Below, piece after piece: positions 27,431-35,112 of a DNA stretch of 35,205 nt (positions within the stretch are counted from its first letter, which is position 1; each line of letters begins with the position of its first letter). The position numbers and the translations under genes were made by a program. Origin of the DNA: Dongibacter bovis (GTDB taxonomy: Bacteria > Bacillota > Negativicutes > Selenomonadales > Selenomonadaceae); contig CACWQW010000042.1 of NCBI GenBank assembly GCA_902763085.1, forward strand, positions 1-35,205, read 5' to 3'. Below the pieces are notes generated by a model. It was not told where the DNA came from, did no database searches, and was given only the letters and a program-made list of their open reading frames with translations.

Positions 27431-28501
27431 TCAAGCTGACGGCAGAGCCCGTCACGATCCGGGCGTGGCAGGACCTGCCCCTGACCTATCAGGGACAGGC
27501 GAGCGGCTGGCAGGGGAGCGACGGCTGGTCCGGCACGGACATCCGCTTCGCGCCCGCCGCCGACCAGCGGAACTACCCCGCGGGGAAATACCCGATCTGG
27601 GCATGGTACCGCACGGAACAGGATGCGCTGGGCAATGGCCTCTACACGAGGATCGCGCAGGGCGCCTACGGCAAGAACTACGAGGTCGTAGAGGATCCCG
27701 CGAACAGGACGGCGCTCACCATCCTGCCGGGACGCGCGTCCGACCTGCCGCTGCCGCCGGACATGCCGACGGCCATCGATGCGGCTACGGCGTCGGGCAA
27801 GGGCTTCATCCCCGACCGCGGCGCCTATAACCATATCTCGCATGACGAGGGACACACCGTTGTGCGGGAGCCGCGCGCCGGCCTCTCCTATGCGGGCGGC
27901 GGCATCAATGTCGGCGAGATGGCCTTCTGGCAGGCAGGCGGCGCGTCTGCGGGCACGGTGCGGACGCGCGCTACGGACGTCACGCGTCCGGGCGGCGCCT
28001 TCACGCGCACGGGCGCCGCGGTGGCGTACGGGCGCGCGCTGGGCGGCGTGACTCTGCCCGAGGCATCGGAGGCACCGGCGCCGGGCGAGGTGCCCACCGC
28101 AGCGCAGGTGCGCACGGAGGACCTGCCGCCCGTGCGGCTCTTCTCAAAGGAGCCGGCAGCGCAGGAGGCGGGCAGCGCTGCACTGCGGGACATGCGCCTC
28201 TTCGGCGACGCCGTGCCGGTGCAGGCTGCGACCGTGGCACCCGTCCGGCTCTTCGACGATGAGCCGGACGAGGAGACGGCCGCATCGCCCGCCGTCGAGG
28301 TGACGACCGCCGCGCCGAGCGACGACGAGAAGGAAAAAGACAAGGAACAGCAAGACGAGGCGCGCGCCGCCGCGCTCAAGGCGAAAGGTGCCGCGATCGG
28401 CATCGAGTCCGAGGGCGCGGGCGTGAACCTCGCCGGCTGAGGAGCGCCTGCCCCGAGAGGACAGGCGATGAGATAGGGAATCGAGAAAGGATGTTGGGGA
28501 T

Positions 28502-30130
28502 TTGCGCGCAAAGATGATATCCATTACCTGCCTGCTGAGCCTGACGGCGGCGACGGCGCTGGCGGCGCCGTCGCTCTCACAGCCCGGGCAGGACATCAAG
28601 GGACAGCTGCCCGCGCCGAAGGCGCAGGTCGAGCGGACGGCGGAGCAGGCACCGGAGACGCCGGAGACGAAGTTCAAGATCACGGGCGTAGCGCTCGACG
28701 CCTCGGAGCTCCACGTCGACGCCGCGGCGCTTGAGGCGATCCTCGCGCCCTGCATCGGCAGGGAGACGACGCTCGCGGAGCTCAACGCTGCGCTCGCTCA
28801 GGTGACGGCGTACTGCCGGAGCCACGGCTATCCGGCGTCGGCTGCCTACCTGCCCGCGCAGGACAGCAAGGATGGGAAGGTCAAGATCAACATCATCCCC
28901 GGCCGCTACGGCGAGATTAAGCTCGACAATCACAGCCGCCTCAAGGACAAGGTGGCGCTGCGGCTCATCCAAGGGCTCACCCCCGGCGACATCATCCGCT
29001 CCTCGCGCCTCGAGACGGTGCTCTACTCCATCTCGGACGTCTCGGGCACGCGCGCCGTCGGCGTGCTCGCGCCCGGCAAAGCGTTCGGCACGAGCGACGT
29101 GACCGTACGCATCGAGGACGGCAAGCCGACGAACACTGTGCTCTACATGGAGAACTACGGCGCGAAGTCCTCGGGACGCTACCGCTACGGTCTGCAGCAC
29201 ACGATCTACGACCTCGGCGGCACGGGCGGGCGGCTCGGGCTTGGCACGCTCATCTCGAACAGCCACATGCACAACTACTACGCGAACTACGAGCTGCCCG
29301 TCGGCCGCGGTGGCTCGACGCTCGGCCTCGGCGTCTCGCAGATGGACTACAAGCTCGGCGGCGCCATGCGCGACTTCGGCGCGAACGGCAAGGCGGACAC
29401 CGTGAGCCTCTTCGGCAGCACGCCCTTCTTCCACCGCCACGACGGCACGCTGAAGCTCACCTATGGCATCGACTATCGCCGGTTGAAGGACGACCTCGAC
29501 AAATTCGCAGGCGTCGCGGACAGTAAGAAACACTCCGCGAGCGCCCACGTCGGCATCGAGGGCTCGACGCAGCTGCCGAAGACGTCGCTCTCCTACGACG
29601 CGACGCTCACGGCGGGGCACCTGACGATGGACAGCGACTTCTCGAAACTCAAGGACGAGAGCGCCCACACGGCGGGCACGTATACGAAGCTCTCCGTCGA
29701 CGGCACCGTCGTGCGCAGCCTCGGCCACCGCGCCGACGTGCTCGTCAAGGCGTCCGGCCAGACGGCGAGCCGCAACCTCGACGGCTCTGAGCAGATGTAC
29801 CTCGGCGGTGCGAACGCCGTGCGTGCTTATCCGCAGGGCGAGGGCTCGGGCGATGCCGGCATCCTCGGCACGGCGGAGGTGCGCTATTATACCGATGTGC
29901 CGGGGCTCGTCCTGAGCACGTATCTCGATGCGGGTCATGTGCGCCTCTCCCATGATGGCACGGGCGGCAGCGAGACGCTCAAGGGCTGGGGCATCGCCGC
30001 GAGCTACGCGCGCCCCGGCGACTGGTTCGCCCGCCTCGACTACGCGCGCCGCATCGGCGACTCGCCCTACCTCAGCGAGGACGCCAAGAGCAAGGGCCGC
30101 GTCTGGTTCCTGCTCGGCAAAGTCTGGTAA
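28502..30130 (+). CDS. TpsB-family outer-membrane transporter (two-partner secretion)
   Basis: This 542-residue protein has a signal peptide (about 1-21, MISITCLLSLTAATALA) and an N-terminal segment followed by two POTRA domains (about 57-133 and 134-210), which bind the TPS domain of the partner. A 16-strand beta-barrel (about 215-542) ends in a terminal Trp. The conserved barrel motif VRAYPQGEGSGD matches the VRGY loop of FhaC/ShlB. It exports the upstream TpsA protein across the outer membrane. The TTG at 28502 is taken as start because it follows TTGGGGA at a short distance; ATG 28514 would shorten the signal peptide. The 61-base gap after tpsA holds a small CGCCTG/CAGGCG hairpin. The gene itself is intact although its substrate gene is broken. 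Confidence 0.9.
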   Translation: MRAKMISITCLLSLTAATALAAPSLSQPGQDIKGQLPAPKAQVERTAEQAPETPETKFKITGVALDASELHVDAAALEAILAPCIGRETTLAELNAALAQVTAYCRSHGYPASAAYLPAQDSKDGKVKINIIPGRYGEIKLDNHSRLKDKVALRLIQGLTPGDIIRSSRLETVLYSISDVSGTRAVGVLAPGKAFGTSDVTVRIEDGKPTNTVLYMENYGAKSSGRYRYGLQHTIYDLGGTGGRLGLGTLISNSHMHNYYANYELPVGRGGSTLGLGVSQMDYKLGGAMRDFGANGKADTVSLFGSTPFFHRHDGTLKLTYGIDYRRLKDDLDKFAGVADSKKHSASAHVGIEGSTQLPKTSLSYDATLTAGHLTMDSDFSKLKDESAHTAGTYTKLSVDGTVVRSLGHRADVLVKASGQTASRNLDGSEQMYLGGANAVRAYPQGEGSGDAGILGTAEVRYYTDVPGLVLSTYLDAGHVRLSHDGTGGSETLKGWGIAASYARPGDWFARLDYARRIGDSPYLSEDAKSKGRVWFLLGKVW

Positions 30131-30154
30131 GTCGTGGATCTCTTCGGGGTCCCA

Positions 30155-30183
30155 TTGACAATAACCAAAAGGTATCGTATAAT
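30155..30183 (+). promoter_or_regulatory. Consensus promoter driving the cobalamin riboswitch
   Basis: TTGACA (30155-30160) and TATAAT (30178-30183) are both perfect consensus hexamers with an ideal 17-base spacer. Transcription should start near 30190, just before the riboswitch. Confidence 0.85.
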
Positions 30184-30204
30184 GAATCCAGTGAATGGAT
30201 AAAA

Positions 30205-30390
30205 CTTCATAGGCGTATCAGGTGTCGCAAGACTCAATAGAGAAGCCGGTCAAGTCCGGCGCGGTCCCGCCACTGTATCAGGGAGCGCCGCTGCAGAGAT
30301 GTCACTGGGGATGGAGAAGCGTCCTTCGGGAAGGCGCAGCGGTGCGAGGAACTGGAGCCAGGAGAACTGCCTGATAGACGATCACCGTTT
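30205..30390 (+). promoter_or_regulatory. Cobalamin riboswitch, without an obvious target gene
   Basis: The segment contains the conserved cobalamin-aptamer blocks in order: GCCGGTCAAGTCCGGC, the following GCGGTCCCGCCACTGTATC, GATGTCACTGGG, and the B12 box AGCCAGGAGAACTGCCTG, closed by GACGATCACC. Such elements switch off transport or synthesis genes when adenosylcobalamin is bound. Here the next 250 bases contain no credible gene and two intrinsic terminators, so the regulated gene has been lost or the output is a non-coding RNA. Confidence 0.9.
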
Positions 30391-30481
30391 GACCCACGAG
30401 CGATGGGGATGGGGATTCCGCTGTGTTACAGACAGTCTGGCTTTGACCAGATGAGAGATAGAACTGGATGTACCATAGAGG

Positions 30482-30520
30482 AAGGCGCCCTGACCATCTG
30501 TTTGGCTGGGGCGCCTTTCT
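30482..30520 (+). terminator. Terminator after the cobalamin riboswitch
   Basis: AAGGCGCCC (30482-30490) pairs with GGGCGCCTT (30509-30517), with an inner TGACCA/TTGGCT pairing and a short pyrimidine tail. It may be the expression platform's terminator or a plain stop. The region between it and 30630 contains another GC hairpin (30549-30572) but no gene. Confidence 0.65.
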
Positions 30521-30629
30521 GTACCGTTTTCCTCTTGACGGAAGGTTTCCCGGCGGTTTCAGCTCCGCCGGGGGAATATGCTCATATATTTCATTCAGTT
30601 CTATGGATTGCATCCCTCGCGGATGATGT

Positions 30630-30656
30630 ACCGGCCCGTTGGCCGGTTCTTTTTTT
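30630..30656 (+). terminator. Strong intrinsic terminator
   Basis: ACCGGCC and GGCCGGT close a CGTT loop and are followed by TCTTTTTTT. This would end any transcript that passes the riboswitch region. Confidence 0.9.
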
Positions 30657-30697
30657 GCGGCTTAAATAAAATAATTATTAATTACGAGATATTACTA

Positions 30698-30726
30698 TTG
30701 ACGAACATTGCGAGATGCGGTAAGAT
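30698..30726 (+). promoter_or_regulatory. Promoter of the 93-residue repeat protein
   Basis: TTGACG (30698-30703) and TAAGAT (30721-30726) have a 17-base spacer, in an AT-rich stretch right after the terminator. The gene is therefore separate from the riboswitch transcript. Confidence 0.6.
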
Positions 30727-30798
30727 AAGAACCGTCAAGAGAAGAGAGAAAGAATTGGACGGCAGCAGGGCTGCCGGGGAAAAGAAAGGATTTTTACC

Positions 30799-31080
30799 AT
30801 GTTTGAGAATGCAAAGAAATGGATCCATATCGTCAATGCGGGTTTCAGCGGCTGGAAGGAAGCGGCGGGCGACGCCATCGCGACGCCGGGCTTCGCCGGC
30901 GAGGCATCGTTCGCCTCGGCTGCGGACCTGCGCATCGCGACGCCGGGCTACGTCGGCATGGTCGCTGGCGCCGAGGCGCCGGAGCGCGTCTTTGTATCGA
31001 CGCCTGGCTACACGGGCTATCTCGTGCAGGAAGATGCGAACGTCGCCCTGGAGGGCGTCCTCTGCGGTGCCGGTGCCTGA
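30799..31080 (+). CDS. Small protein with four TPG[FY]xG-like repeats, unknown function
   Basis: This 93-residue protein is not recognised. It is built around a short repeat: IVNAGFSG (11-18), IATPGFAG (27-34), IATPGYVG (46-53) and VSTPGYTG (66-73), spaced 16, 19 and 20 residues apart. The segments between resemble short beta strands, so a small beta-stack or a repeated ligand or peptide loop is possible. There is no signal peptide or membrane helix. AAGAAAGGA precedes the ATG at a normal distance, and a promoter lies about 70 bases upstream, both of which support a real gene. A GCAGCCGG/CCGGCTGC hairpin at 31131-31159 probably ends the transcript. Confidence 0.7.
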   Translation: MFENAKKWIHIVNAGFSGWKEAAGDAIATPGFAGEASFASAADLRIATPGYVGMVAGAEAPERVFVSTPGYTGYLVQEDANVALEGVLCGAGA

Positions 31081-31130
31081 GCGCGCAGATAGCGAGGGTT
31101 CTTCACCGGGGCAGATATAGATATCGGGCG

Positions 31131-31162
31131 GCAGCCGGGCGCGGGAAGCGTCCGGCTGCTTC
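31131..31162 (+). terminator. Probable terminator after the repeat-protein gene
   Basis: GCAGCCGG (31131-31138) pairs with CCGGCTGC (31152-31159), followed only by TTCTGG, so termination may be partial. Confidence 0.4.
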
Positions 31163-31208
31163 TGGTGTGGCGCTCCTTTCGCACGGCGATTTTTCCTTTG
31201 CGGAGCGC

Positions 31209-31237
31209 TGGACAAACGCACGGATTTGAATTATTAT
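31209..31237 (+). promoter_or_regulatory. Promoter of the bacteriohemerythrin gene
   Basis: TGGACA (31209-31214) and TATTAT (31232-31237) are 17 bases apart, about 35 bases upstream of the ATG at 31273. Confidence 0.5.
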
Positions 31238-31272
31238 CAAGGTGAGTAAAGTAGGAGAAGGGTTGTGAGATC

Positions 31273-31740
31273 ATGAAGTATGAGTTTACGAAGGATTTCC
31301 TGACGGGAATCGAATTCATCGATAAAGAGCATGCCAGATTGTTCGAGCTCGCGAACCAGACGTACGATCTGCTGCATGACGAGCTCGTCACGGATAAATA
31401 CGATCGCATCGTGAATCTCCTCGAGGAGCTGCGCGACTATACGAAGACGCATTTCGCGCACGAGGAGGAGTTCATGGAGAGCATCTCCTTCCAGTACATT
31501 TGGAGCGAGAAGCACCAGCATCTGACGTTCATCGCGAAGCTCGAGAGCATCGACCTGAAGAAGCTCGACGAGCATCAGGAGGCGTACATCCTCGACGTGC
31601 TCGATTTCCTTGCGAAGTGGCTCACGGGGCACATCCGCGGCGCGGATGCGCGCATCGGTGCCGCCGTGCGGGCGATGGACCCGGAGACGCGGGCGAAGGC
31701 GGACGCGAAGGCCGCCGAGCTGCTCAAGAAGGTCGGCTGA
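31273..31740 (+). CDS. Bacteriohemerythrin (non-haem di-iron oxygen-binding protein)
   Basis: This 155-residue four-helix protein has the hemerythrin ligand pattern: H20 in IDKEH, H60 and E64 in HFAHEEE, H83 in KHQHLTF, and H120 with D125 in GHIRGAD. In most members an HxxxH pair precedes the phenylalanine in the third helix. Here the first of that pair appears to be E79, so one ligand may be a carboxylate. These proteins bind O2 or sense oxygen or NO; in an anaerobe a protective role next to other stress genes is plausible. AGGAG lies upstream of the ATG. It forms a single-gene unit ended by a strong terminator shared with pdxT. Confidence 0.9.
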   Translation: MKYEFTKDFLTGIEFIDKEHARLFELANQTYDLLHDELVTDKYDRIVNLLEELRDYTKTHFAHEEEFMESISFQYIWSEKHQHLTFIAKLESIDLKKLDEHQEAYILDVLDFLAKWLTGHIRGADARIGAAVRAMDPETRAKADAKAAELLKKVG

Positions 31741-31760
31741 GACAAGGGGAAAGCGCAAAG

Positions 31761-31815
31761 GAAGCGCGCTGCCGCGCAGGTGATGGGTACCTGCGGGCAG
31801 CGCGCTTCTGCTTTT
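31761..31815. terminator. Bidirectional terminator between hemerythrin and pdxT
   Basis: A stem of about 20 bp (GAAGCGCGCTGCC... with ...GGCAGCGCGCTTC) closes a short loop near 31782-31787 and is followed by TGCTTTTA on the plus strand. It sits between two convergent genes, 20 bases after one stop and about 25 before the other. Confidence 0.8.
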
Positions 31816-31838
31816 ATGCGGCTTTTCGGCGCCTCGCC

Positions 31839-32435
31839 TCAGGAGGCCGCGAGCGAGAGGAACGCGGCGTGAAGGCGCGTGTCGCTGCCAAGCTCCGGGT
31901 GGAAGGCGAGGGCGATCTGGTGCTGGTAGCGCACGGCGACGATGTTGCCGTCGACGCGCGCGAGCACGTCGACTTCTGGCGCGGTCTCCTCGATGAAGGG
32001 CGCGCGGATGAAGCGCATGGGGAAGGCGCCGAGGCCCTTGATTTCCCCCGTCGTCGAGAAGCTGCCGAGCTGGCGGCCGTAGGCGTTGCGCCGCACGCGC
32101 ACGGGCAGCGTGCCGAAGCTGGGGTAGGGGCTATGGTCCTGCGTCGCGTTCCGCGCGAGGAGGATGAGCCCCGCGCACGTCGCGAGCACGGGGAGGCCCT
32201 GCGCGATCTTTTCCCGCAGCGGCTCGTAGAGGCCGAGGTCCGTCAGGAGTTTCTTCTGCGTCGTGCTCTCGCCGCCCGGCAGCACGAGGCCGTCGAGGGG
32301 CGCCTCAAGGTCGCTTTTCTCGCGCAGCTCGCGGCAGTTGGCGCCGAGACGCGCGAGCATTTTCTCGTGCTCGAGGAAGGCGCCTTGGAGCGCGAGCACG
32401 CCAATCTGCGGCCGTTTCGCCGCCCGCGCGCTCAT
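31839..32435 (-). CDS. pdxT: PLP synthase glutaminase subunit
   Basis: This 198-residue class I glutamine amidotransferase has the conserved VLALQGAF start, GGEST oxyanion region (54-58), nucleophile C87 in ATCAGL and the H179/E181 pair in FHPELGSD. It hydrolyses glutamine and channels ammonia to PdxS. Its ATG overlaps the pdxS stop (ATGA), which fits the obligate 12+12 complex. Confidence 0.97.
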   Translation of the reverse strand: MSARAAKRPQIGVLALQGAFLEHEKMLARLGANCRELREKSDLEAPLDGLVLPGGESTTQKKLLTDLGLYEPLREKIAQGLPVLATCAGLILLARNATQDHSPYPSFGTLPVRVRRNAYGRQLGSFSTTGEIKGLGAFPMRFIRAPFIEETAPEVDVLARVDGNIVAVRYQHQIALAFHPELGSDTRLHAAFLSLAAS

Positions 32436-33319
32436 TTGCCGCGCTCCGCCATGAGCGTCGCGATCTCGTCCGCGTTGATGCCGACCATGGCTTCGCCGAG
32501 GTTCTCGGAGAGCTTCGCGATGAGGTCTGCGTCCGTGTAGTTCGTGACCGCCTGGACGATCGCTGCCGCGCGCTTCGCGGGGTCACCGGACTTGAAGATG
32601 CCGGAGCCGACGAAGACGCCCTCCGCGCCGAGCTGCATCATGAGCGCCGCGTCCGCTGGCGTCGCGACGCCGCCCGCGGCGAAGTTGACGACGGGCAGGC
32701 GGCCGCTATCGTGGACGGATTTCACGAGCGCGTAGGGGACCTCGAATTCTTTCGCGGCCTCGAAGAGCTCGTCCTCGCGCAGGGAGGCGACGCGCGCGAT
32801 CTCCTGGTTGATCTTGCGCATGTGGTGTACGGCCTGCACGACGTCGCCTGTGCCCGGCTCGCCCTTCGTGCGGATCATCGACGCGCCCTCGGCGATGCGG
32901 CGCAGCGCCTCGCCGAGGTCACGCGCGCCGCAGACGAATGGCACGCGGAACTTCGTCTTGTCGATGTGGTAGACGTCGTCCGCGGGCGTCAGGACCTCGC
33001 TCTCGTCGATGTAGTCGATCTCGATCGCCTGGAGGACCTGCGCCTCGACGAAATGGCCGATGCGGCATTTCGCCATGACGGGGATGGAGACCGCCTGCTG
33101 GATGCCCTCGATCATCGCGGGATCGCTCATGCGCGAGACGCCGCCCGCCGCGCGGATGTCGGCGGGGATGCGCTCGAGCGCCATGACGGCGCAGGCGCCG
33201 GCGGCCTCGGCGATTTTCGCCTGCTCCGGTGTCGTGACGTCCATGATGACGCCGCCCTTGAGCATCTGGGCGAGCTGCTTGTTGAGTTCATACTGGTCTT
33301 GCTGCTTGTTCTCTGCCAT
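32432..33319 (-). CDS. pdxS: PLP synthase lyase subunit
   Basis: This 295-residue TIM-barrel enzyme makes pyridoxal 5'-phosphate from ribose 5-phosphate, glyceraldehyde 3-phosphate and ammonia. Catalytic residues are D27 (VIMDVTTP), K84 ([10 protein letters not shown]) and K152 ([10 protein letters not shown]). ATG 33319 (MAENKQQ) is chosen because AAGGAG lies eight bases upstream; an upstream in-frame start would add 29 unlikely residues. Length is normal. No clear promoter was found in the AT-rich leader, but a terminator-like hairpin lies at 33405-33448. Confidence 0.97.
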   Translation of the reverse strand: MAENKQQDQYELNKQLAQMLKGGVIMDVTTPEQAKIAEAAGACAVMALERIPADIRAAGGVSRMSDPAMIEGIQQAVSIPVMAKCRIGHFVEAQVLQAIEIDYIDESEVLTPADDVYHIDKTKFRVPFVCGARDLGEALRRIAEGASMIRTKGEPGTGDVVQAVHHMRKINQEIARVASLREDELFEAAKEFEVPYALVKSVHDSGRLPVVNFAAGGVATPADAALMMQLGAEGVFVGSGIFKSGDPAKRAAAIVQAVTNYTDADLIAKLSENLGEAMVGINADEIATLMAERGK

Positions 33320-33404
33320 GGTTGTTTGCTCCTTTGCTTGTCTCTGACTGGGGATGCCTTTACTGTAGCAGAGAAGTGAGTATAATAAAATAGTCAAATA
33401 TATC

Positions 33405-33448
33405 ATAAAAATAAAGGTCAGATGGGCACAGCGCGCCGGATCTGACCT
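33405..33448 (-). terminator. Terminator-like hairpin upstream of pdxS
   Basis: AGGTCAGAT (33415-33423) pairs with ATCTGACCT (33440-33448). On the minus strand it is followed by TTATTTTTA. No minus-strand gene lies upstream, so it could be an attenuator in the pdxST leader or a block to antisense transcription. Confidence 0.6.
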
Positions 33449-33451
33449 ATC

Positions 33452-33481
33452 ATGACAGGGAAAACTGGAATATGCTATAAT
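33452..33481 (+). promoter_or_regulatory. Promoter of the SGNH hydrolase gene
   Basis: ATGACA (33452-33457) and a perfect TATAAT (33476-33481) are 18 bases apart, about 40 bases before the ATG at 33520. Confidence 0.55.
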
Positions 33482-33519
33482 CAGTTCAGAGGATTCTGAC
33501 GGAGAAAGTTGGTGCGATC

Positions 33520-34887
33520 ATGCGGGGAAAGAAGTATTGGCAGGTGGCTGCGCTCGGGGCAGTACTCGCCGCAGGGGTGTTTGGTGCGGCGGCGTGGCAC
33601 GCGGAGCCGCGCGCGGAGCAGTCCTGCGCGCAGGACCTGCCGCCGCTCACGGGGCTGCGGGAGACGAGCGAGGCGGAGCCCGCCTCCTGCGCGCCGCTGC
33701 TCTCGTGGGACAAGGACACGCAGGCGGTCGTCTACGAGCTCGAGGTGTACGCGGACGCGGCGGGGAAGCACCGCCTCTACCGCACGCGGCAGGTGTATAC
33801 GAACCACTATCAGCTGCCCGTGCGCGACTTCGCGGCGGACTGGCCGGAGGGGAAGCCGCTCTATTGGCGCGTGCGCTCCCTCGGCTTCGACGGGGAGCCG
33901 GTGAGCGCGTACAGCGCGCTCGCCGTGCTCTACACGTCGGCGCGCGTGCCGGAGCTCGATCATCCCGTGATCTTCACGCGCGATGACGCGGGGAATGGCA
34001 CGACGCTGCTCTATCCCGTCTACGACTGGGTGGGGCTCGCGGGCGCCGCCTCGTATGAGATCGAGCTCTATGCGGGCGGCGCAGGACAGGCGCTCGCGAA
34101 TGGCCTGCCGCCCGTCGCCGTGCTGCACGCGGACGTTACGGAGCTCTACGATGCGGAGCCGCGCCTCGGCACGTACTCCTGGCGCGTGCGCGCGCTCGAC
34201 GCGGCGGGGGCGCCGCTCGGCACGTGGTCACCGCTCCACACCTTCCGCACGGAGCCTGCGGATCAGTGGGAGGTGGCAGTGCTCGGCGACAGCATCAGCC
34301 ACGGCGGCGGGCACTATTCGTTCAGTCCGTCGGACTTCGAGTTCAGCTGGCTCTCCTACCTCGATTTCCCCGCGCTGAACCTCTCAGCGAGCGGCGACCT
34401 CAGCTCCATGACGCGCGCGCGCTTCCTGCGCGACGTACTGCCGTTCCACCCGCGCTACCTCATGATCTTCACGGGGACGAACAGCCTGCGGGCGGGCGAG
34501 GACCCCGCGCACGTGATCGACGACCTCGAGCAGATGAAGCTCCTGGCGCTCTCGCACGGCATCGCGCCGATTTTCCTCACGCTGCCGCCCATCAATCCGA
34601 AGAACATCGCGCACGTCTTCGATGAGCCGACGGTGCCCGACTGGCAGGCGCGCTTCGCTGCGGTCAACAGCTACATCCTCTCGCAGGCGCACATCGACGT
34701 GGCGGCGGCGTTCGTCTGCCCCGAGGGCGTCCTGCCGACGGAGCTCGCGCTCGACGGCCTCCATCCCGACGTCGACGGCAAGCGCATCATCGGCGCCTGC
34801 GTCAACGAGCACTGGGACGAGGCGAAGAGCGACGCGGCGGAGCAGCTCGAGGACTATCAGGAAGAAAGAGAAGGTGCCGGACGGTGA
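33520..34887 (+). CDS. SGNH/GDSL-family hydrolase with N-terminal signal anchor and two Fn3-like domains
   Basis: This 455-residue protein begins with a basic stretch and a hydrophobic helix (about 8-25), a signal peptide or membrane anchor. Residues about 55-140 and 160-245 look like fibronectin-III-type domains, each ending in a YWRVRS or YSWRVRAL strand. The hydrolase domain (250-430) has the four blocks of the SGNH family: GDSISHGG (catalytic S258), SASGD (G292), TGTNSLR (N321) and DGLHPD (D412, H415). It would remove acyl groups from a cell-envelope polysaccharide or lipid; the substrate is unknown. The last 25 residues are charged and may be coiled-coil. The promoter lies just upstream; the ribosome site is weak. 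Confidence 0.85.
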   Translation: MRGKKYWQVAALGAVLAAGVFGAAAWHAEPRAEQSCAQDLPPLTGLRETSEAEPASCAPLLSWDKDTQAVVYELEVYADAAGKHRLYRTRQVYTNHYQLPVRDFAADWPEGKPLYWRVRSLGFDGEPVSAYSALAVLYTSARVPELDHPVIFTRDDAGNGTTLLYPVYDWVGLAGAASYEIELYAGGAGQALANGLPPVAVLHADVTELYDAEPRLGTYSWRVRALDAAGAPLGTWSPLHTFRTEPADQWEVAVLGDSISHGGGHYSFSPSDFEFSWLSYLDFPALNLSASGDLSSMTRARFLRDVLPFHPRYLMIFTGTNSLRAGEDPAHVIDDLEQMKLLALSHGIAPIFLTLPPINPKNIAHVFDEPTVPDWQARFAAVNSYILSQAHIDVAAAFVCPEGVLPTELALDGLHPDVDGKRIIGACVNEHWDEAKSDAAEQLEDYQEEREGAGR

Positions 34888-34897
34888 GAGACGATGA

Positions 34898-34945
34898 TTA
34901 TACTTGAAAATATTATATTTTAAAGTATAATATTTTCAAGTATAA
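34898..34945. promoter_or_regulatory. Perfect 20-bp AT-rich palindrome
   Basis: TTATACTTGAAAATATTATA (34898-34917) is followed by an 8-base loop and its exact reverse complement (34926-34945). The half-site TTCAAGTATAATAT continues slightly beyond. It lies between the SGNH hydrolase stop and the start of an ATPase gene. It may be an operator for that gene or a terminator-like structure; there is no G/C clamp, so an operator is favoured. Confidence 0.7.
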
Positions 34946-34973
34946 TATTTAAAGCGGTTCAAGAGGTGGTTTT

Positions 34974-35112
34974 ATGAGATTCGTGGATCGTGACCGCGAG
35001 CTGCAGACATTGCAGCAGGAGTATGCGCGTACGTCTTCTTCTATGGTCATCATCTATGGTCGTCGCCGCGTCGGCAAGACGGAACTTATTCGTCATTTCA
35101 TCGAGGACCCGA
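34974..35112 (+). pseudogene. ATP-binding protein (archaeal-type ATPase family), truncated by IS30
   Basis: About 46 codons encode the N-terminus of an ATPase family common in anaerobes (RFVDRDRELQTLQQEYAR, then Walker A IIYGRRRVGKTEL). The gene is then interrupted by the terminal repeat of the IS30 element at 35113. The frame runs on to a stop at 35156 inside the IS. Intact relatives are about 350-480 residues long and often end in a DUF234 nuclease-like domain. The 20-bp palindrome upstream may be its operator. AGAGGTGG precedes the ATG. Confidence 0.8.

Larger units (their letters stand above)
19922..28440 (+). pseudogene. Giant TpsA-type exoprotein (filamentous haemagglutinin-like), frameshifted twice
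   Basis: The first segment (19922 to about 20640) has a signal peptide and the TPS secretion domain (IVKWTDFSVNQGETVRFDKG, then VYLVNPHGVIF, a variant of the NPNG motif). The frame then shifts at 20634-20642 and re-enters at LSGNYTPIGGNSYSAF, the start of a GLUG region; the linker normally found before this is missing, so a deletion is likely. A second shift at 22293-22306 is caused by a 7-bp tandem duplication. The remaining 2,000 or more codons hold about 16 YDG-type repeats and a C-terminal tail with three RLF-containing motifs. Intact, the protein would be a surface adhesin of roughly 2,800 residues exported by the TpsB encoded next. Start ATG 19922 has AGGAGAGGG upstream. Slipped-strand phase variation could restore at least the second lesion. 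Confidence 0.9.

Noticed and set aside
23245..27855. 1,536-codon open frame on the minus strand opposite the TpsA gene
   Set aside because: It is a mirror of the GC-rich repetitive coding strand. Its translation is arginine- and valine-rich low complexity with no domain, and the plus strand has clear YDG repeats.
30403..30669. 88-codon frame after the cobalamin riboswitch
   Set aside because: It spans a terminator hairpin, ends beyond a second terminator, lacks a ribosome site and has no recognisable composition, so it is not taken as the riboswitch target.
30578..31120. 180-codon frame overlapping the repeat-protein gene
   Set aside because: It runs through a strong terminator and a promoter and becomes arginine/serine-rich low complexity in the wrong frame of the 93-residue gene.
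33360..33400. TTGACT on the minus strand as the pdxS -35
   Set aside because: No acceptable -10 lies 16-18 bases downstream; the nearby TATACT is too close to it.
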